From: Streptomyces lasiicapitis | GTDB taxonomy: Bacteria; Actinomycetota; Actinomycetes; Streptomycetales; Streptomycetaceae | Assembly (NCBI RefSeq): GCF_014646335.1 | Contig: NZ_BMNG01000010.1 | Coordinates: forward strand, 1 to 64,000 | DNA: 64,000 nt | Reading direction: 5' to 3' | Shown here: positions 41,228-50,322 of the stretch, one piece after another | Position numbering within the stretch: the first letter of the stretch is position 1 | Layout: every line of letters begins with the position of its first letter | The notes under the pieces: generated by a model | Database searches by the model: none | What the model was told of the DNA's origin: nothing | What the model saw: the letters and a program-made list of their open reading frames with translations, nothing else | Position numbers and translations under genes: made by a program

Positions 41228-42586
41228 TCAGTTCAGGCGGCGCAGGAAGACATCGGCGGCGCTGTTGGTGTCGTCGGGGACCAGGTTTGCGGCCGGGGAG
41301 TCGAAGACCACCGCGTCGGCGTTGTCGCTGACGCCGGTGCGCGGGCCCGGCCGGGTGTCCTCGGACACCGGCTCGCTGTCGCGGCTGACGAGGCGTACCT
41401 CCCCGGTCAGCATGTCCCGTACGAAGACGTCCGCACTGCTGTCGCCGTCGTCGCCGGGGGCGAGGTTGGAAGCGGCGGACGTGAACGCGGCGTAGCGGCC
41501 GTCGCGGCTCAGGGAGACGCCTTCGCTGTCGCCGTTGGCCGGGGTGCCGTCCGCGGCGGCGCTGACCAGCCGCATGCGCTTGGTCTCGCGGTCGTAGACG
41601 AAGACGTTGCGCCGGCTGGTCGGGGCCGGTCCCTCGGGGCGCAGCACTCCGGAGGTGGAGGTGAAGGCCACGTAGCGGGCGTCGCCGCTGAGGGCGGCGC
41701 CCCCGGAGGGGGTCTTGCGGTTGTAGCCGTGGGGGACGGTGATGAGTTCCGTGGTGTTCTTCTCGCGGTCGCGCAGGAAGACGTCGGTGGCGGAGGAGTG
41801 GTCCTCCACGTCGGTCAGACCAGGGGCGTTGGAGGTGAAGGCGAGGTACCGGCCGCCGGCGTCGGCGGCGAAGGCGGGGGCGAACGCGTCGCCCTCGCCG
41901 TGCTGTCCGGTGCTGGTGAGCTGTGCCAACTCGGTGGTCTTCTTCTTGCGGTCGTGGAGGAGGACGTCGTCGCGCTGATTGGCGTCGTCGGGGACGAGGT
42001 CCGCGGCGCCCGACGCGTAGGCGATGTAGCGGCCGTCGCCGCTGACCGCCGGGTTGTAGGTCAGGGGGCCGCGCAGCCCGTCGTAGGAGGCGCCCGTGGG
42101 GCTGACGCGTTCCGTTCTGCCGGTGCGGCGGTCGTGCAGGAAGACGTCGTCGAGGTCGTTCGGGTCGCCGCCCACGAGGTCGTCGGCGGTGGAGGTGAAG
42201 GCCACGTAGCGGCCGTCGGCGCTGAGGGAGACCTCCCGTACGACGCCGTGGCTCGCCTTGCCGTTGCTCTTGACGCTGACGCGTTCCGTCGTCCCGGTGC
42301 GCAGGTCGCGTACGAAGGCGTCGGGGGTGCCGTTGGTGTCGTTCGCGACCAGGTTCCGGGACGCCGAGACGAACGCGACGTAGCGGCCGTCGGCGCTGAT
42401 GGCGGGGCTCGTGGAGGCGGCGTTGCCCTGGGCTCCCTGCGGGCCGACGCTCACCCGCTCGGTACCGGGCGCGGAGGTACGGGCGGCGGAGGCGCCCGCG
42501 GGGGACAGGACGGTCACGGCGCAGAGGGCGGCGAGCAAAGTGCAGGCCGCCGCCGTCCGCTGATGGGCAGTCAGACGAACAGTCAT
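41228..42586 (-). CDS. Secreted TolB-like/PD40 beta-propeller protein
   Basis: A 452-residue exported protein. ATG 42586 follows AGGAGG and starts a signal peptide ending in ASA. About seven repeats of the form S-x-DGRYVAFxS-x-A-x-x-LV-x-x-D-x-N-x-x-x-D-x-F-x-x-D follow (for example NLVANDTNGTPDAFVRD), which form TolB/WD40-like blades with Asp-rich, calcium-like loops. No catalytic domain is present, so it is probably a binding or scaffold protein outside the cell. Divergent from the metalloprotease gene. Confidence 0.86.
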   Translation of the reverse strand: MTVRLTAHQRTAAACTLLAALCAVTVLSPAGASAARTSAPGTERVSVGPQGAQGNAASTSPAISADGRYVAFVSASRNLVANDTNGTPDAFVRDLRTGTTERVSVKSNGKASHGVVREVSLSADGRYVAFTSTADDLVGGDPNDLDDVFLHDRRTGRTERVSPTGASYDGLRGPLTYNPAVSGDGRYIAYASGAADLVPDDANQRDDVLLHDRKKKTTELAQLTSTGQHGEGDAFAPAFAADAGGRYLAFTSNAPGLTDVEDHSSATDVFLRDREKNTTELITVPHGYNRKTPSGGAALSGDARYVAFTSTSGVLRPEGPAPTSRRNVFVYDRETKRMRLVSAAADGTPANGDSEGVSLSRDGRYAAFTSAASNLAPGDDGDSSADVFVRDMLTGEVRLVSRDSEPVSEDTRPGPRTGVSDNADAVVFDSPAANLVPDDTNSAADVFLRRLN

Positions 42587-42754
42587 CGGTTCCTCCTGTG
42601 TCGGCAACAGTCCGAGGGTGCCGTCGGGCATGGTCACGGGCAGGCGCACCGTGGGCGAGCGAACACCGCGGAGCCCTCGGGGGTCAATGCGTCGCGTGGC
42701 CTTCGCGGTGTGGATGCGCTTGTTGCATCAGTGGGTCGGGGCCCACCCGGGCTT

Positions 42755-45721
42755 GTGATTCCGCGCAAGAGGAGGAAGCGCATCTCCTTGACAGCGCTTT
42801 CTGCTGTGGCGACGGTGATTGGGGCTGGTCTGACCAGTGTGGCTCCGCGAACAGAGGTGGCGTTCATGACTCTCATGCGTCTCACGCTCAACACCGTCCA
42901 CCTCTTCGAGGACGAGGAGGCGGGATCGACCCGCATGGGGCTGTACGTCAGGGTCCTGGACAACGCCGGGGGCCAAGTGGCGGAATTCCGCTGGAACAGG
43001 CGCAACGGCGAGGTCGAGGACAACTTCCAGTATCCGCTGGACGGCGACCAGGAATTCCCGAGCGTCCTGGTGTTCGACATCGGCGGTGAGCCGGGCGGCA
43101 CCGGCCGGATCAACGTCAAGGCCTATACGGACAACGACGAGCGCTGGCCCGACGAAGGGCACCACGAGAACTTCCTCGGGGAGGCGCAGATCGTCTTCGA
43201 CACCCGCGAGCCGAGCCAGCTCGGCCAGCTGCTGCTCGGCCCCACCACCACCGACAACGGCCACACCGGCTACGCCGTCACCGGCGTCCTCGAACCCGTG
43301 CCGCCGCGCGGGTTCCGCCATGTCCGGCTGGTGTTCCGGGACGTCGTGGTCTTCGACGACGAGAACAGCGACTTCCCCCACATGGGGCTCTACGTCCGGG
43401 CCTTCGCCCCGGCCCAGGGCGACGCCGCGGAGATCAACCAGGAACTCCTGCGCTGGAACAACGGCGGTGACCGCGTCTTCAAGGAGGCGCTCTTCCCGTT
43501 GGCGAGCGGCACCCCCTCCCCCGTCACCACACTGGCCGTGGGCGGGCCGACCCGGATCTGGGTCGAGGCGTACACCCACGACGACGAGTCCTGGCCGAGC
43601 CACCTCGCCTACGAGAACTACCTCGGCCGCGCGATGATCACCATCGATCCCGGCGAACCCGACACCCTGGGCCGCCACGTCCTCGGCCCCACCCAGACCG
43701 ACCAGACCCACAACGGCTTCCTGGTCACCATGAGCAGCGAGCTGCTGCCGCCCGACGCCACCCCGAACCTGGAGATCACCGGCGTCGAAGTCACCCAGGC
43801 CACCCAGCACTTCACCCCGCCGACGGGCGGCACCCCGCACGCCCTTGCGGCTGCCAAGGCCACGCTGGTCCGCGTCTACCTGGACTCAGGCATCGATCCG
43901 CGCGAGGGCGGCGGGACCGTCGCCGGGGTGACCGGGACGCTGACCCTGACCCTGAACGGGGGCTCGTTCACCGTCCGTTCCCTCAACCCGATCACGGCCC
44001 GGCCCATCGCCCAAGTGGACCGGGCACAGATCCAGCACACCCTGAACTTCCTCGTCCCCGCCAATCAGGTCACCCCCGGCACCGCCAAGATCCTGGTCCA
44101 GGCCGAAGTCGCGGGCACCACCAGCAACCCCATGGAAGTCACCGCCGACTTCAGGGCGACGCGACCGGTGACCATCTGGATGGTGCGGGTCTCGACCCCG
44201 ACCGTCCCCGCGATCAGCGCGGCCCGCTACCGTGCCGTCGCCGACGCCCTCCCCCTGCGCTACCCCGTCGCCGACACCGGCGGGATCGTCTACTACACCG
44301 TCCCTGGCCTGACGGAGATCCACACCACCCGCGACCTGACCAGCGAGGACGGCCAGGAAGACTTCATCGACGACCTGGAGGACATCCAGGAGGACCACGG
44401 CAACGACGACCAACTGCTGTACGCGATGGTCGACCCGGCGGTGCCCATGGGCGTCCGCGGCATGGCGCGGTACGACGACCACGTGGCATTCGGTTACGAC
44501 TTCGAGACCACCTTCGCCCACGAGGTGGGCCACCTGCTCGGCCTGCGCCACGCTCCTTGCGGCGGCCCGGAGAACGTCGACGAGGACTTCACCCCGCCCG
44601 ACGGCCGCACCGGTGAGGTCGGCGTGGAACCGCTGACCCGCACGATCCACCCGGCCGACTCCGGTGACCTGATGAGCTACTGCGGTCTCAACACCCGCTG
44701 GATGAGCGGCTACCACTGGCTGCGGCTGCTCAACACCCTGTCCGTGCGCGGCGAACAAGCCGACGCGGTGCCGCCCGAGCGCCCCGTGCACGGCACCGTC
44801 CCCGCCGTGCTCACCACCACCAGCCGACCGTTCCCGGGTGAGTACGTCCGGGTGCGCGGCAGGCTCACCCGCTCCGGCACCGTGCGCTGGCAGCCCTGCC
44901 TGCGCACCCACCGCAAGCCGTCCCCGGCCAGGACCTTCCCGGGACCCGCCTACACCCTCTCCGTGGAGGACGCGGGCGGCCGGGTGCTCGCCGGCACGCC
45001 GATCGCGGTGGCGTTCGACCGCCAGGAGCAGCAGGCGGCCCTTTTCGGCGCCCGCCTGCCTTATGCTCCCCGGGCCCACCGCGTCGTCCTGCGCCGCGAC
45101 GGAACCGAGCTGGGCGCCATGGTGGTGCCGTCCGCCCCGCCCCAGTTCGTACTGAACGCGCCCCTGTCCACGCCGGAGATCGACACCGACGGCGTACTCC
45201 ACCTGCGCTGGCAGCGCCTGGACATCGGCGAACCCGGACCACGCCCCGCCTTCACCTACTACGTGCGGTTCACCAACGCCGACGGAACGTTCGCGCCCCG
45301 CCCCGGAGTCAACCTCACCGGCACCTCCTTCGACCTCGACCTGCGCACCATGCCGGGGCACGAGCGCTGCGTGGCCCAGGTCATCGCGACCAACGGCTAC
45401 CACACGTCGTACGTACAGACTCCGCCCTTCGCCCTGCCGCCCCGCCCACCGCTCCTGCTGCCCGGCGCCACCGAGGGCCCGCTGCTGCACGCACAGGGCA
45501 GTTCGCCGCAGCACGGCCCGCTCACCGCCGCCGCCGTGGAGTGGCTCGTCGACGGCCGTGCGGCGGCGACGGGCGGCTCGTTCGACGTCCGCTCCACCGG
45601 CTCCGGAACCTTCGCGATCGCGGTACGGGCCACCGACCCCGACGGCCTGACCACCACGACGCCTCTGGGGACGTACGACGGCACGAGCGGGCGGCGGCTG
45701 CCCGTCCCGTCGGAGCAGTAA
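42755..45721 (+). CDS. Secreted metzincin-like zinc metalloprotease with duplicated N-terminal domains
   Basis: A 988-residue protein. A basic start (IPRKRRKRIS) and hydrophobic segment form a signal peptide. Two tandem homologous beta-rich domains follow (about 45-185 and 190-330), each with HxGLYVR, DDE-rich strands, a Trp-Pro and a YENYLG/HENFLG block. The catalytic region has HEVGHLLGLRH (HExxHxxGxxH, zinc ligands) and a Met-turn DLMSYCG, as in metzincins. Ig- or fibronectin-like domains end the protein. GTG 42755 keeps the signal peptide; ATG 42867, with GAGGTGG upstream, would give a cytoplasmic form, so the start is uncertain. Confidence 0.82.
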   Translation: MIPRKRRKRISLTALSAVATVIGAGLTSVAPRTEVAFMTLMRLTLNTVHLFEDEEAGSTRMGLYVRVLDNAGGQVAEFRWNRRNGEVEDNFQYPLDGDQEFPSVLVFDIGGEPGGTGRINVKAYTDNDERWPDEGHHENFLGEAQIVFDTREPSQLGQLLLGPTTTDNGHTGYAVTGVLEPVPPRGFRHVRLVFRDVVVFDDENSDFPHMGLYVRAFAPAQGDAAEINQELLRWNNGGDRVFKEALFPLASGTPSPVTTLAVGGPTRIWVEAYTHDDESWPSHLAYENYLGRAMITIDPGEPDTLGRHVLGPTQTDQTHNGFLVTMSSELLPPDATPNLEITGVEVTQATQHFTPPTGGTPHALAAAKATLVRVYLDSGIDPREGGGTVAGVTGTLTLTLNGGSFTVRSLNPITARPIAQVDRAQIQHTLNFLVPANQVTPGTAKILVQAEVAGTTSNPMEVTADFRATRPVTIWMVRVSTPTVPAISAARYRAVADALPLRYPVADTGGIVYYTVPGLTEIHTTRDLTSEDGQEDFIDDLEDIQEDHGNDDQLLYAMVDPAVPMGVRGMARYDDHVAFGYDFETTFAHEVGHLLGLRHAPCGGPENVDEDFTPPDGRTGEVGVEPLTRTIHPADSGDLMSYCGLNTRWMSGYHWLRLLNTLSVRGEQADAVPPERPVHGTVPAVLTTTSRPFPGEYVRVRGRLTRSGTVRWQPCLRTHRKPSPARTFPGPAYTLSVEDAGGRVLAGTPIAVAFDRQEQQAALFGARLPYAPRAHRVVLRRDGTELGAMVVPSAPPQFVLNAPLSTPEIDTDGVLHLRWQRLDIGEPGPRPAFTYYVRFTNADGTFAPRPGVNLTGTSFDLDLRTMPGHERCVAQVIATNGYHTSYVQTPPFALPPRPPLLLPGATEGPLLHAQGSSPQHGPLTAAAVEWLVDGRAAATGGSFDVRSTGSGTFAIAVRATDPDGLTTTTPLGTYDGTSGRRLPVPSEQ

Positions 45722-45785
45722 CCGCCGCGCCCCGGCGGCACACCCGTCGACACCACCACCCGCACGCCCGCCCTCGCCGGGGCGC

Positions 45786-47789
45786 TCAGCCCTCGGAGTT
45801 CTTCGACGACTTGGACGCCCCGGACGGCCCATGCGGCCTCGGCACCCGGGCGCCGCCGACGGTGTACGGAAGGATCGTCACCGCCACTGACGGCAGCTTG
45901 TCCAGTGCGCGGACGACGCGTTCGGCGGTGCCGCGGTGCAGGAGGCGACCGAGCACCGTGTAGTAGGTGCGGCGCGGGATCAGGAGGGTCAGCGCGGTCC
46001 GGCCGTCGGCGACGGCGGCGACGGCGAGTTCGGTGAGCGCCCGCTCCAGCCTGCGGTCGGGGCAGTCGACGACCTCGAGGGGCACGTCGGTGGCCCGGGA
46101 CGCCTGCCAGTGCTCGGCCAGTCGGCGGGCGCGGACCGTGTCGACCGCGGCGTGCACGGCCCGTACCTCGTCGGGCCGCAGCTCGTGCGCGTACCGCAGG
46201 GCCTGGAAGACCGCCGGGTCGTAGGAGTCGATGAGGACGTACACCACGTGCCGCTGCCAGCGTGGCCGGTCGCTCTCGTCCGCGGGCGGCAGCATCGCAA
46301 GGGCGGCGGCCTCGGCGCGGTATTCACGGTTGATGCGGATCAGCACCCACACGCCGAGCGGGAAGACCACGACGACCAGCCAGGCGCCCTCGGTGAACTT
46401 GGTGACCGCGAAGATCAGCACCACGGCCGCCGAGACCACCGCGGCCGTCCCGTTGACGGCGAGCTTCCAGGCGCGGCCCGGCTCCCGGCGCCGGAAGTGG
46501 TACGCGGTGAGGCCCGCTCCGGCCATGGTGAACGCGGTGAACACCCCGATCGCGTACAGCGCCACCAGCTTGTCCACGTTCGCGTTGGTCACAAGGAGCA
46601 GCGCCAGCGCGACCACGGACAGGGTGATGATCCCGTTGGAGAACGCGAGGCGGTGTCCGCGCCGGGTGAGCCGCCGGGGCAGGAAGCGGTCCTCGGCGAC
46701 GAAGCTGGCCAGGTAAGGGAAGCCGACGAAGGGGGTGTTGGCGCCGGTGTACAGGATCAGCGCGGTGGCGAGCTGCACGAAGACCAGGCCGGCCGTGCCC
46801 GCCCACGAGTCGCCGAACACGAGGTGGGCCTCCTGCGCGATGACGGTCGGGGTGCCGTCGGTGTACGGGATGGCGTGGGTGAGGTGCGCGAGGCCGGAGA
46901 TGCCGAGCACCAAGGTGCCAAGGACGCAGCTCATGGTGATGAGGGTGCGGCGGGCGTTGCGGCCCTGCGGCTCGCGGAACACGGAGATGCCGTTGGAGAT
47001 CGCCTCCAGGCCGGTGAGGGAGGAGCCGCCGTTGGCGAACGCGCGCAGCACCATGAACAGCGTCGCCCCGTACAGCCAGCCGCTCCCCTCCTCCCCCAGC
47101 GGCACCGCTCCGGCAGCGCGCACGTCCGCGTGCGGCAGGTCCCCGAACACCCACCGGGCCAGCCCGACGGCCAGCATCAGCCCGACCGCGCCCATGAACA
47201 GGAACGCGGGCACCGCGAACACCCGGCCCGCTTCCCGGAGGCCGCGCAGGTTGCCGTACGCCAGGAGCACCACCACCCCGACGCTCACCGGCACTTGGAG
47301 GTGGTCCAGGCCCGTCCAGTCGCCGCCGACCAGGTGGGCGAGCGAGATGAGCGCGTTCGTGCCGGCCGATACCTGCACGGCGACCGTGACGACGTAGTCG
47401 ACGAGCAGCGCCACCGCGGCGATCTGCGCCACGTCGGGCCCGAAGTTCTCCCGGGCCACGACGTAACTGCCGCCCGCCCGTGTGTAGATCATGACGACGT
47501 CGCTGTAGCAGAGCGTCAACAGCACCAGGACGAACAGGATCGCCCCGGTCACGGGCATCAGGAGCGTGAACGCGGCGACTCCGACGACGGGCACCAGGAC
47601 CCTGAGCATCTCCTCGCTGCCGTACGCCGACGAACTGACGCAGTCCGACGCAAGGACCCCCAGCGCCGTGCGATTGCCCAGCTTCTGCTGCTTGCTCTTC
47701 GCGGTGACCAGCGGAGGGCCGAGGAGTTGTCGCTTGAGGCGGTAGGAGAGCGGCTCGGGCAGGTCGGCGTCGTGATCGGTGGTGAGCAT
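45786..47789 (-). CDS. APC-superfamily permease, KimA-like potassium importer
   Basis: A 667-residue membrane protein with about 12 helices and a cytoplasmic C-terminal USP-like domain (about 495-640). It follows B. subtilis KimA closely from memory: QQKLGNRTALGVLASDCVSSSAYGSEE, read in parts, YTRAGGSYVVARENFG, LLVDYVVTVAVQVSAGTNAL, LTGLEAISNGI and FSNGI. KimA is a high-affinity K+/H+ symporter inhibited by c-di-AMP through its USP-like domain. An amino-acid substrate cannot be excluded. Its upstream neighbour ends 126 bp away; no ydaO-type riboswitch is visible. Confidence 0.83.
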   Translation of the reverse strand: MLTTDHDADLPEPLSYRLKRQLLGPPLVTAKSKQQKLGNRTALGVLASDCVSSSAYGSEEMLRVLVPVVGVAAFTLLMPVTGAILFVLVLLTLCYSDVVMIYTRAGGSYVVARENFGPDVAQIAAVALLVDYVVTVAVQVSAGTNALISLAHLVGGDWTGLDHLQVPVSVGVVVLLAYGNLRGLREAGRVFAVPAFLFMGAVGLMLAVGLARWVFGDLPHADVRAAGAVPLGEEGSGWLYGATLFMVLRAFANGGSSLTGLEAISNGISVFREPQGRNARRTLITMSCVLGTLVLGISGLAHLTHAIPYTDGTPTVIAQEAHLVFGDSWAGTAGLVFVQLATALILYTGANTPFVGFPYLASFVAEDRFLPRRLTRRGHRLAFSNGIITLSVVALALLLVTNANVDKLVALYAIGVFTAFTMAGAGLTAYHFRRREPGRAWKLAVNGTAAVVSAAVVLIFAVTKFTEGAWLVVVVFPLGVWVLIRINREYRAEAAALAMLPPADESDRPRWQRHVVYVLIDSYDPAVFQALRYAHELRPDEVRAVHAAVDTVRARRLAEHWQASRATDVPLEVVDCPDRRLERALTELAVAAVADGRTALTLLIPRRTYYTVLGRLLHRGTAERVVRALDKLPSVAVTILPYTVGGARVPRPHGPSGASKSSKNSEG

Positions 47790-47915
47790 GGGCCCATCAC
47801 AGCGGTGTTCACGTCCCGGGCCGAGCGGCCACTCCGGTCGGCGGCCGACCGGGGGACCTGGCCCTTGCCGAAGAATCCTTGTCGGAGAGCCCTTGTCGGA
47901 GATCGCGCCGTGTGG

Positions 47916-48710
47916 TCAGTCCCGCTGGCCCAGGTCCAGGCGGTCGAGGAGCCCGGCGGCGGTGAAGGCGGCGACCAGTTCGTCACGGCCCTCGGTGAAG
48001 TGCGCCCAGCTGTCGTAGTGGACGGGAACCACCCGGCGGGCGCCGAGGATCCGGGCGGCGTCGGCGGCCTGCGTGCTGTCGAGGACTATCAGCGCGCCGT
48101 CGAAGAGGTCGGGGAAGCGGGGAGCCCCGGCGAACAGGAGGGCGGTGTCGACAGGGCCGAACCGGTCGGCGATCTCCTGGACCAGGTCGAGCGAGGCGTT
48201 GTCGCCGCTGACGTAGACGGTGGGCAAGTCCTCCCCGGTCAGCACGAATCCGATGACCTGGCCCGTGACCGGTTCGACCTCCTCGCGCGCGCCGGGTCCG
48301 TGGAGGGCGGGCACGCCCGTGACGGTGACCGTGCCGCCGCCGGGACGGTCCAGCGTGATCGATTCCCAGTCCGCCAGCCCCCTGGCCCGCTCCCCCAGGC
48401 GCTGCCCGCCGCCGGGTGTGGTCAGGGTCAGCGGTACGTCGGCGAGCACCGCCCGGCCGGATTCGTCGAGGTTGTCGGGGTGCTCGTCGTGGGAGAGCAG
48501 GACGACGTCGACACGGCCGAGGCCGGCGGGCGAGGCGGAGGCGGGCGCGGTCTTGGTCAGTTGGCCACCCGGCACCTGGTAGTCACGGGGCGTGTCGAAG
48601 GTCGGGTCGGTCAGGAATCGCAGGCCGCCGTATGCGAAGAGGGCGGTCGGGCCGCCGAATACACGGATGGGGGTGGGGTTCTGGTCAGTGGTCGTGCCGG
48701 TGCCAGACAT
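47916..48710 (-). CDS. MBL-fold hydrolase, UlaG-like
   Basis: A 264-residue metallo-beta-lactamase-fold protein of the UlaG/L-ascorbate lactonase-like group: SHDEHPDN (HxxEHxDN) metal motif, GVPALHGPG, VYVSGDNAS and VPVHYDSWAHF for the last ligands. ATG 48710 has GAGG upstream. Substrate unknown. Divergent from a CGNR zinc-finger regulator with CTCACGGAT boxes between, so probably regulated by it. Confidence 0.85.
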   Translation of the reverse strand: MSGTGTTTDQNPTPIRVFGGPTALFAYGGLRFLTDPTFDTPRDYQVPGGQLTKTAPASASPAGLGRVDVVLLSHDEHPDNLDESGRAVLADVPLTLTTPGGGQRLGERARGLADWESITLDRPGGGTVTVTGVPALHGPGAREEVEPVTGQVIGFVLTGEDLPTVYVSGDNASLDLVQEIADRFGPVDTALLFAGAPRFPDLFDGALIVLDSTQAADAARILGARRVVPVHYDSWAHFTEGRDELVAAFTAAGLLDRLDLGQRD

Positions 48711-48716
48711 CAAGTC

Positions 48717-48756
48717 CTCACGGATCCTCACGGATTGAAGGTTAGTTATCCGTGAG
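48717..48756. promoter_or_regulatory. Three CTCACGGAT boxes (two direct, one inverted)
   Basis: CTCACGGAT occurs at 48717-48725 and 48727-48735, and its exact complement ATCCGTGAG at 48748-48756. They lie in the divergent gap between the UlaG-like gene and the CGNR regulator gene, and are a probable operator for the latter. Confidence 0.72.
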
Positions 48757-48796
48757 ACACGCTAGCGGCGCCTCATGGATGAAGGCAAGCCGTACC

Positions 48797-49399
48797 ATGA
48801 CAAGCGTGAGTGAGACCCCCACCGCCGAATCCGCGCCACCGCCCGCCCCGGGGGCGGAGGACTATGTCGCCCTCGACTTCGCCAACAGCGCCCTCGCCCT
48901 GCCGGGAGGCCACTTCATCGATCTCCTCGGCACCCCCGGGGCCGCGAACCGGTGGCTCACCGAACACGGCCTCGCGCCCGCCGACGCCGGGGTGCAGGAG
49001 ATGTGCGCGGCACAACTGCGCTCCCTGCGCGAACACCTCAGGTCCTTGTTCGCCGCCCGCGTCGCCGGTCTGCCCGCCCTGCCAGGGGCGCTCTCCGCCG
49101 TCAACGACGCGCTGAGCAAAGCCCCCACGGCCGCCCTGCTGTACTGGGACGAGAAGAACGGCCCCTACCGCGCGGCGCCGTGCCCCACCAACGAGATCCT
49201 CGACCGCGCGCTCGCGACCCTCGCGGCCGACGCGGCCGACCTCCTCACGGGACCCGACGCCGACCGCCTCACCACCTGCGGTTCCACGCCCTGCAACCGC
49301 TACCTGCTGCGCCACGGCCGCCGCCACTGGTGCTCCACCCGCTGCGGCGACCGCGCCCGCGCGGCCCGCGCCTACGCCCGGCGCACCCAGGTGACGTGA
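48797..49399 (+). CDS. CGNR zinc-finger (ABATE-domain) regulator
   Basis: A 200-residue protein with the N-terminal ABATE domain (YVALDFANSALALPGG) and C-terminal CGNR-type zinc finger: CGSTPCNRYLL and WCSTRCGDRARAARAYARR. These proteins are presumed stress-linked transcription regulators. ATG 48797 is the likely start; GAAGG lies 11 bases before it. Divergent from the UlaG-like gene, probably its target. Confidence 0.87.
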   Translation: MTSVSETPTAESAPPPAPGAEDYVALDFANSALALPGGHFIDLLGTPGAANRWLTEHGLAPADAGVQEMCAAQLRSLREHLRSLFAARVAGLPALPGALSAVNDALSKAPTAALLYWDEKNGPYRAAPCPTNEILDRALATLAADAADLLTGPDADRLTTCGSTPCNRYLLRHGRRHWCSTRCGDRARAARAYARRTQVT

Positions 49400-49528
49400 C
49401 GACGTCGGCAGTCCCGGCTCCGGCCTCCGCACAGGGGAGGGTGTGACGTCCGGGAATCCTGGTGGCTTCCCGGCGCGTTCGGCCAACAGCCACTCGTACG
49501 CCTCCGCTCAGTCCAGGAGACCTCGCTC

Positions 49529-50218
49529 ATGTCACTGCCAGAGATCGATGCCGTCGTGTTCGACGTACTCGGCACGCTCGTCGACGAACCCGCCGGTATC
49601 CGCGCGGGCATTCGCGCACTCGACCCGTCGCCCGACGACGGCGAGGTCGAGCAACTGCTGTCGCTGTGGCAGCAGCACATCGAGCGCGAGCAGCGCCTCG
49701 TCCTCGACGGCGTGCGGCCCTACGTCGCCAGCGACCTCCTCGACCGGGAAGCCGCCCGGCTCGTCGCCGACGCCGCCGGAGCCGACGACCCGACCGCCGT
49801 GGCGGCGCTGGCCCTGTCGGGCCGCAGGCTCCCGCCGTGGCCCGACACCGTCGCAGGGCTCGCCCGGCTCGCCGAACGCTTCCCGCTGATCGGGCTCTCC
49901 AACGCGAGCCGGACCGCACTGCTCGGACTCAACGCCCACGCGGGACTGCGCTGGCACCAGGCCCTGTCCGCCGAGGACGCCCGTACCTACAAGCCGGACC
50001 CGGCGGTCTACCAACTGGCCGTCACCGTCTCCGGCCGACCTCCGGAGCGCCTGCTGATGGTCGCCGCCCACGCCTGGGACCTGCGCGGAGCACAGCGACT
50101 CGGCCTGCGCACCGCCTACGTCGCCCGCCCCGTCGGCGACCCGCCCACCGCATCGGACCGCTTCGACCTGCATGTCGAAGACCTGGCCGACCTGGCCGAC
50201 CAACTCGGCGACGCCTAG
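49529..50218 (+). CDS. Haloacid dehalogenase type II (HAD superfamily)
   Basis: A 229-residue HAD hydrolase of the L-2-haloacid dehalogenase group: nucleophile Asp in VVFDVLGTLVD, SNAS (motif II), Lys in TYKPDPAVY and AHAWDLRGA (motif III). The type II group hydrolyses 2-haloacids; a phosphatase activity is possible. A CAGGAGACC ribosome site precedes ATG 49529. It is followed by the FMN-binding gene in the same direction. Confidence 0.9.
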   Translation: MSLPEIDAVVFDVLGTLVDEPAGIRAGIRALDPSPDDGEVEQLLSLWQQHIEREQRLVLDGVRPYVASDLLDREAARLVADAAGADDPTAVAALALSGRRLPPWPDTVAGLARLAERFPLIGLSNASRTALLGLNAHAGLRWHQALSAEDARTYKPDPAVYQLAVTVSGRPPERLLMVAAHAWDLRGAQRLGLRTAYVARPVGDPPTASDRFDLHVEDLADLADQLGDA

Positions 50219-50322
50219 GGGCACCTCCGGCGGACCATGTGGCCGACACCTGTACGGCCGTCCTTGACAGCCCACTCCCGGACTGCCCACACCCGGCGGC
50301 CCACACCCGCGAAAGAGCCGAC

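Noticed and set aside
45722..45785. ydaO-type (c-di-AMP) riboswitch for the KimA-like gene
   Set aside because: This is the downstream side of the gene; its upstream side (47790-47915) is only 126 bp and shows no recognisable riboswitch core.
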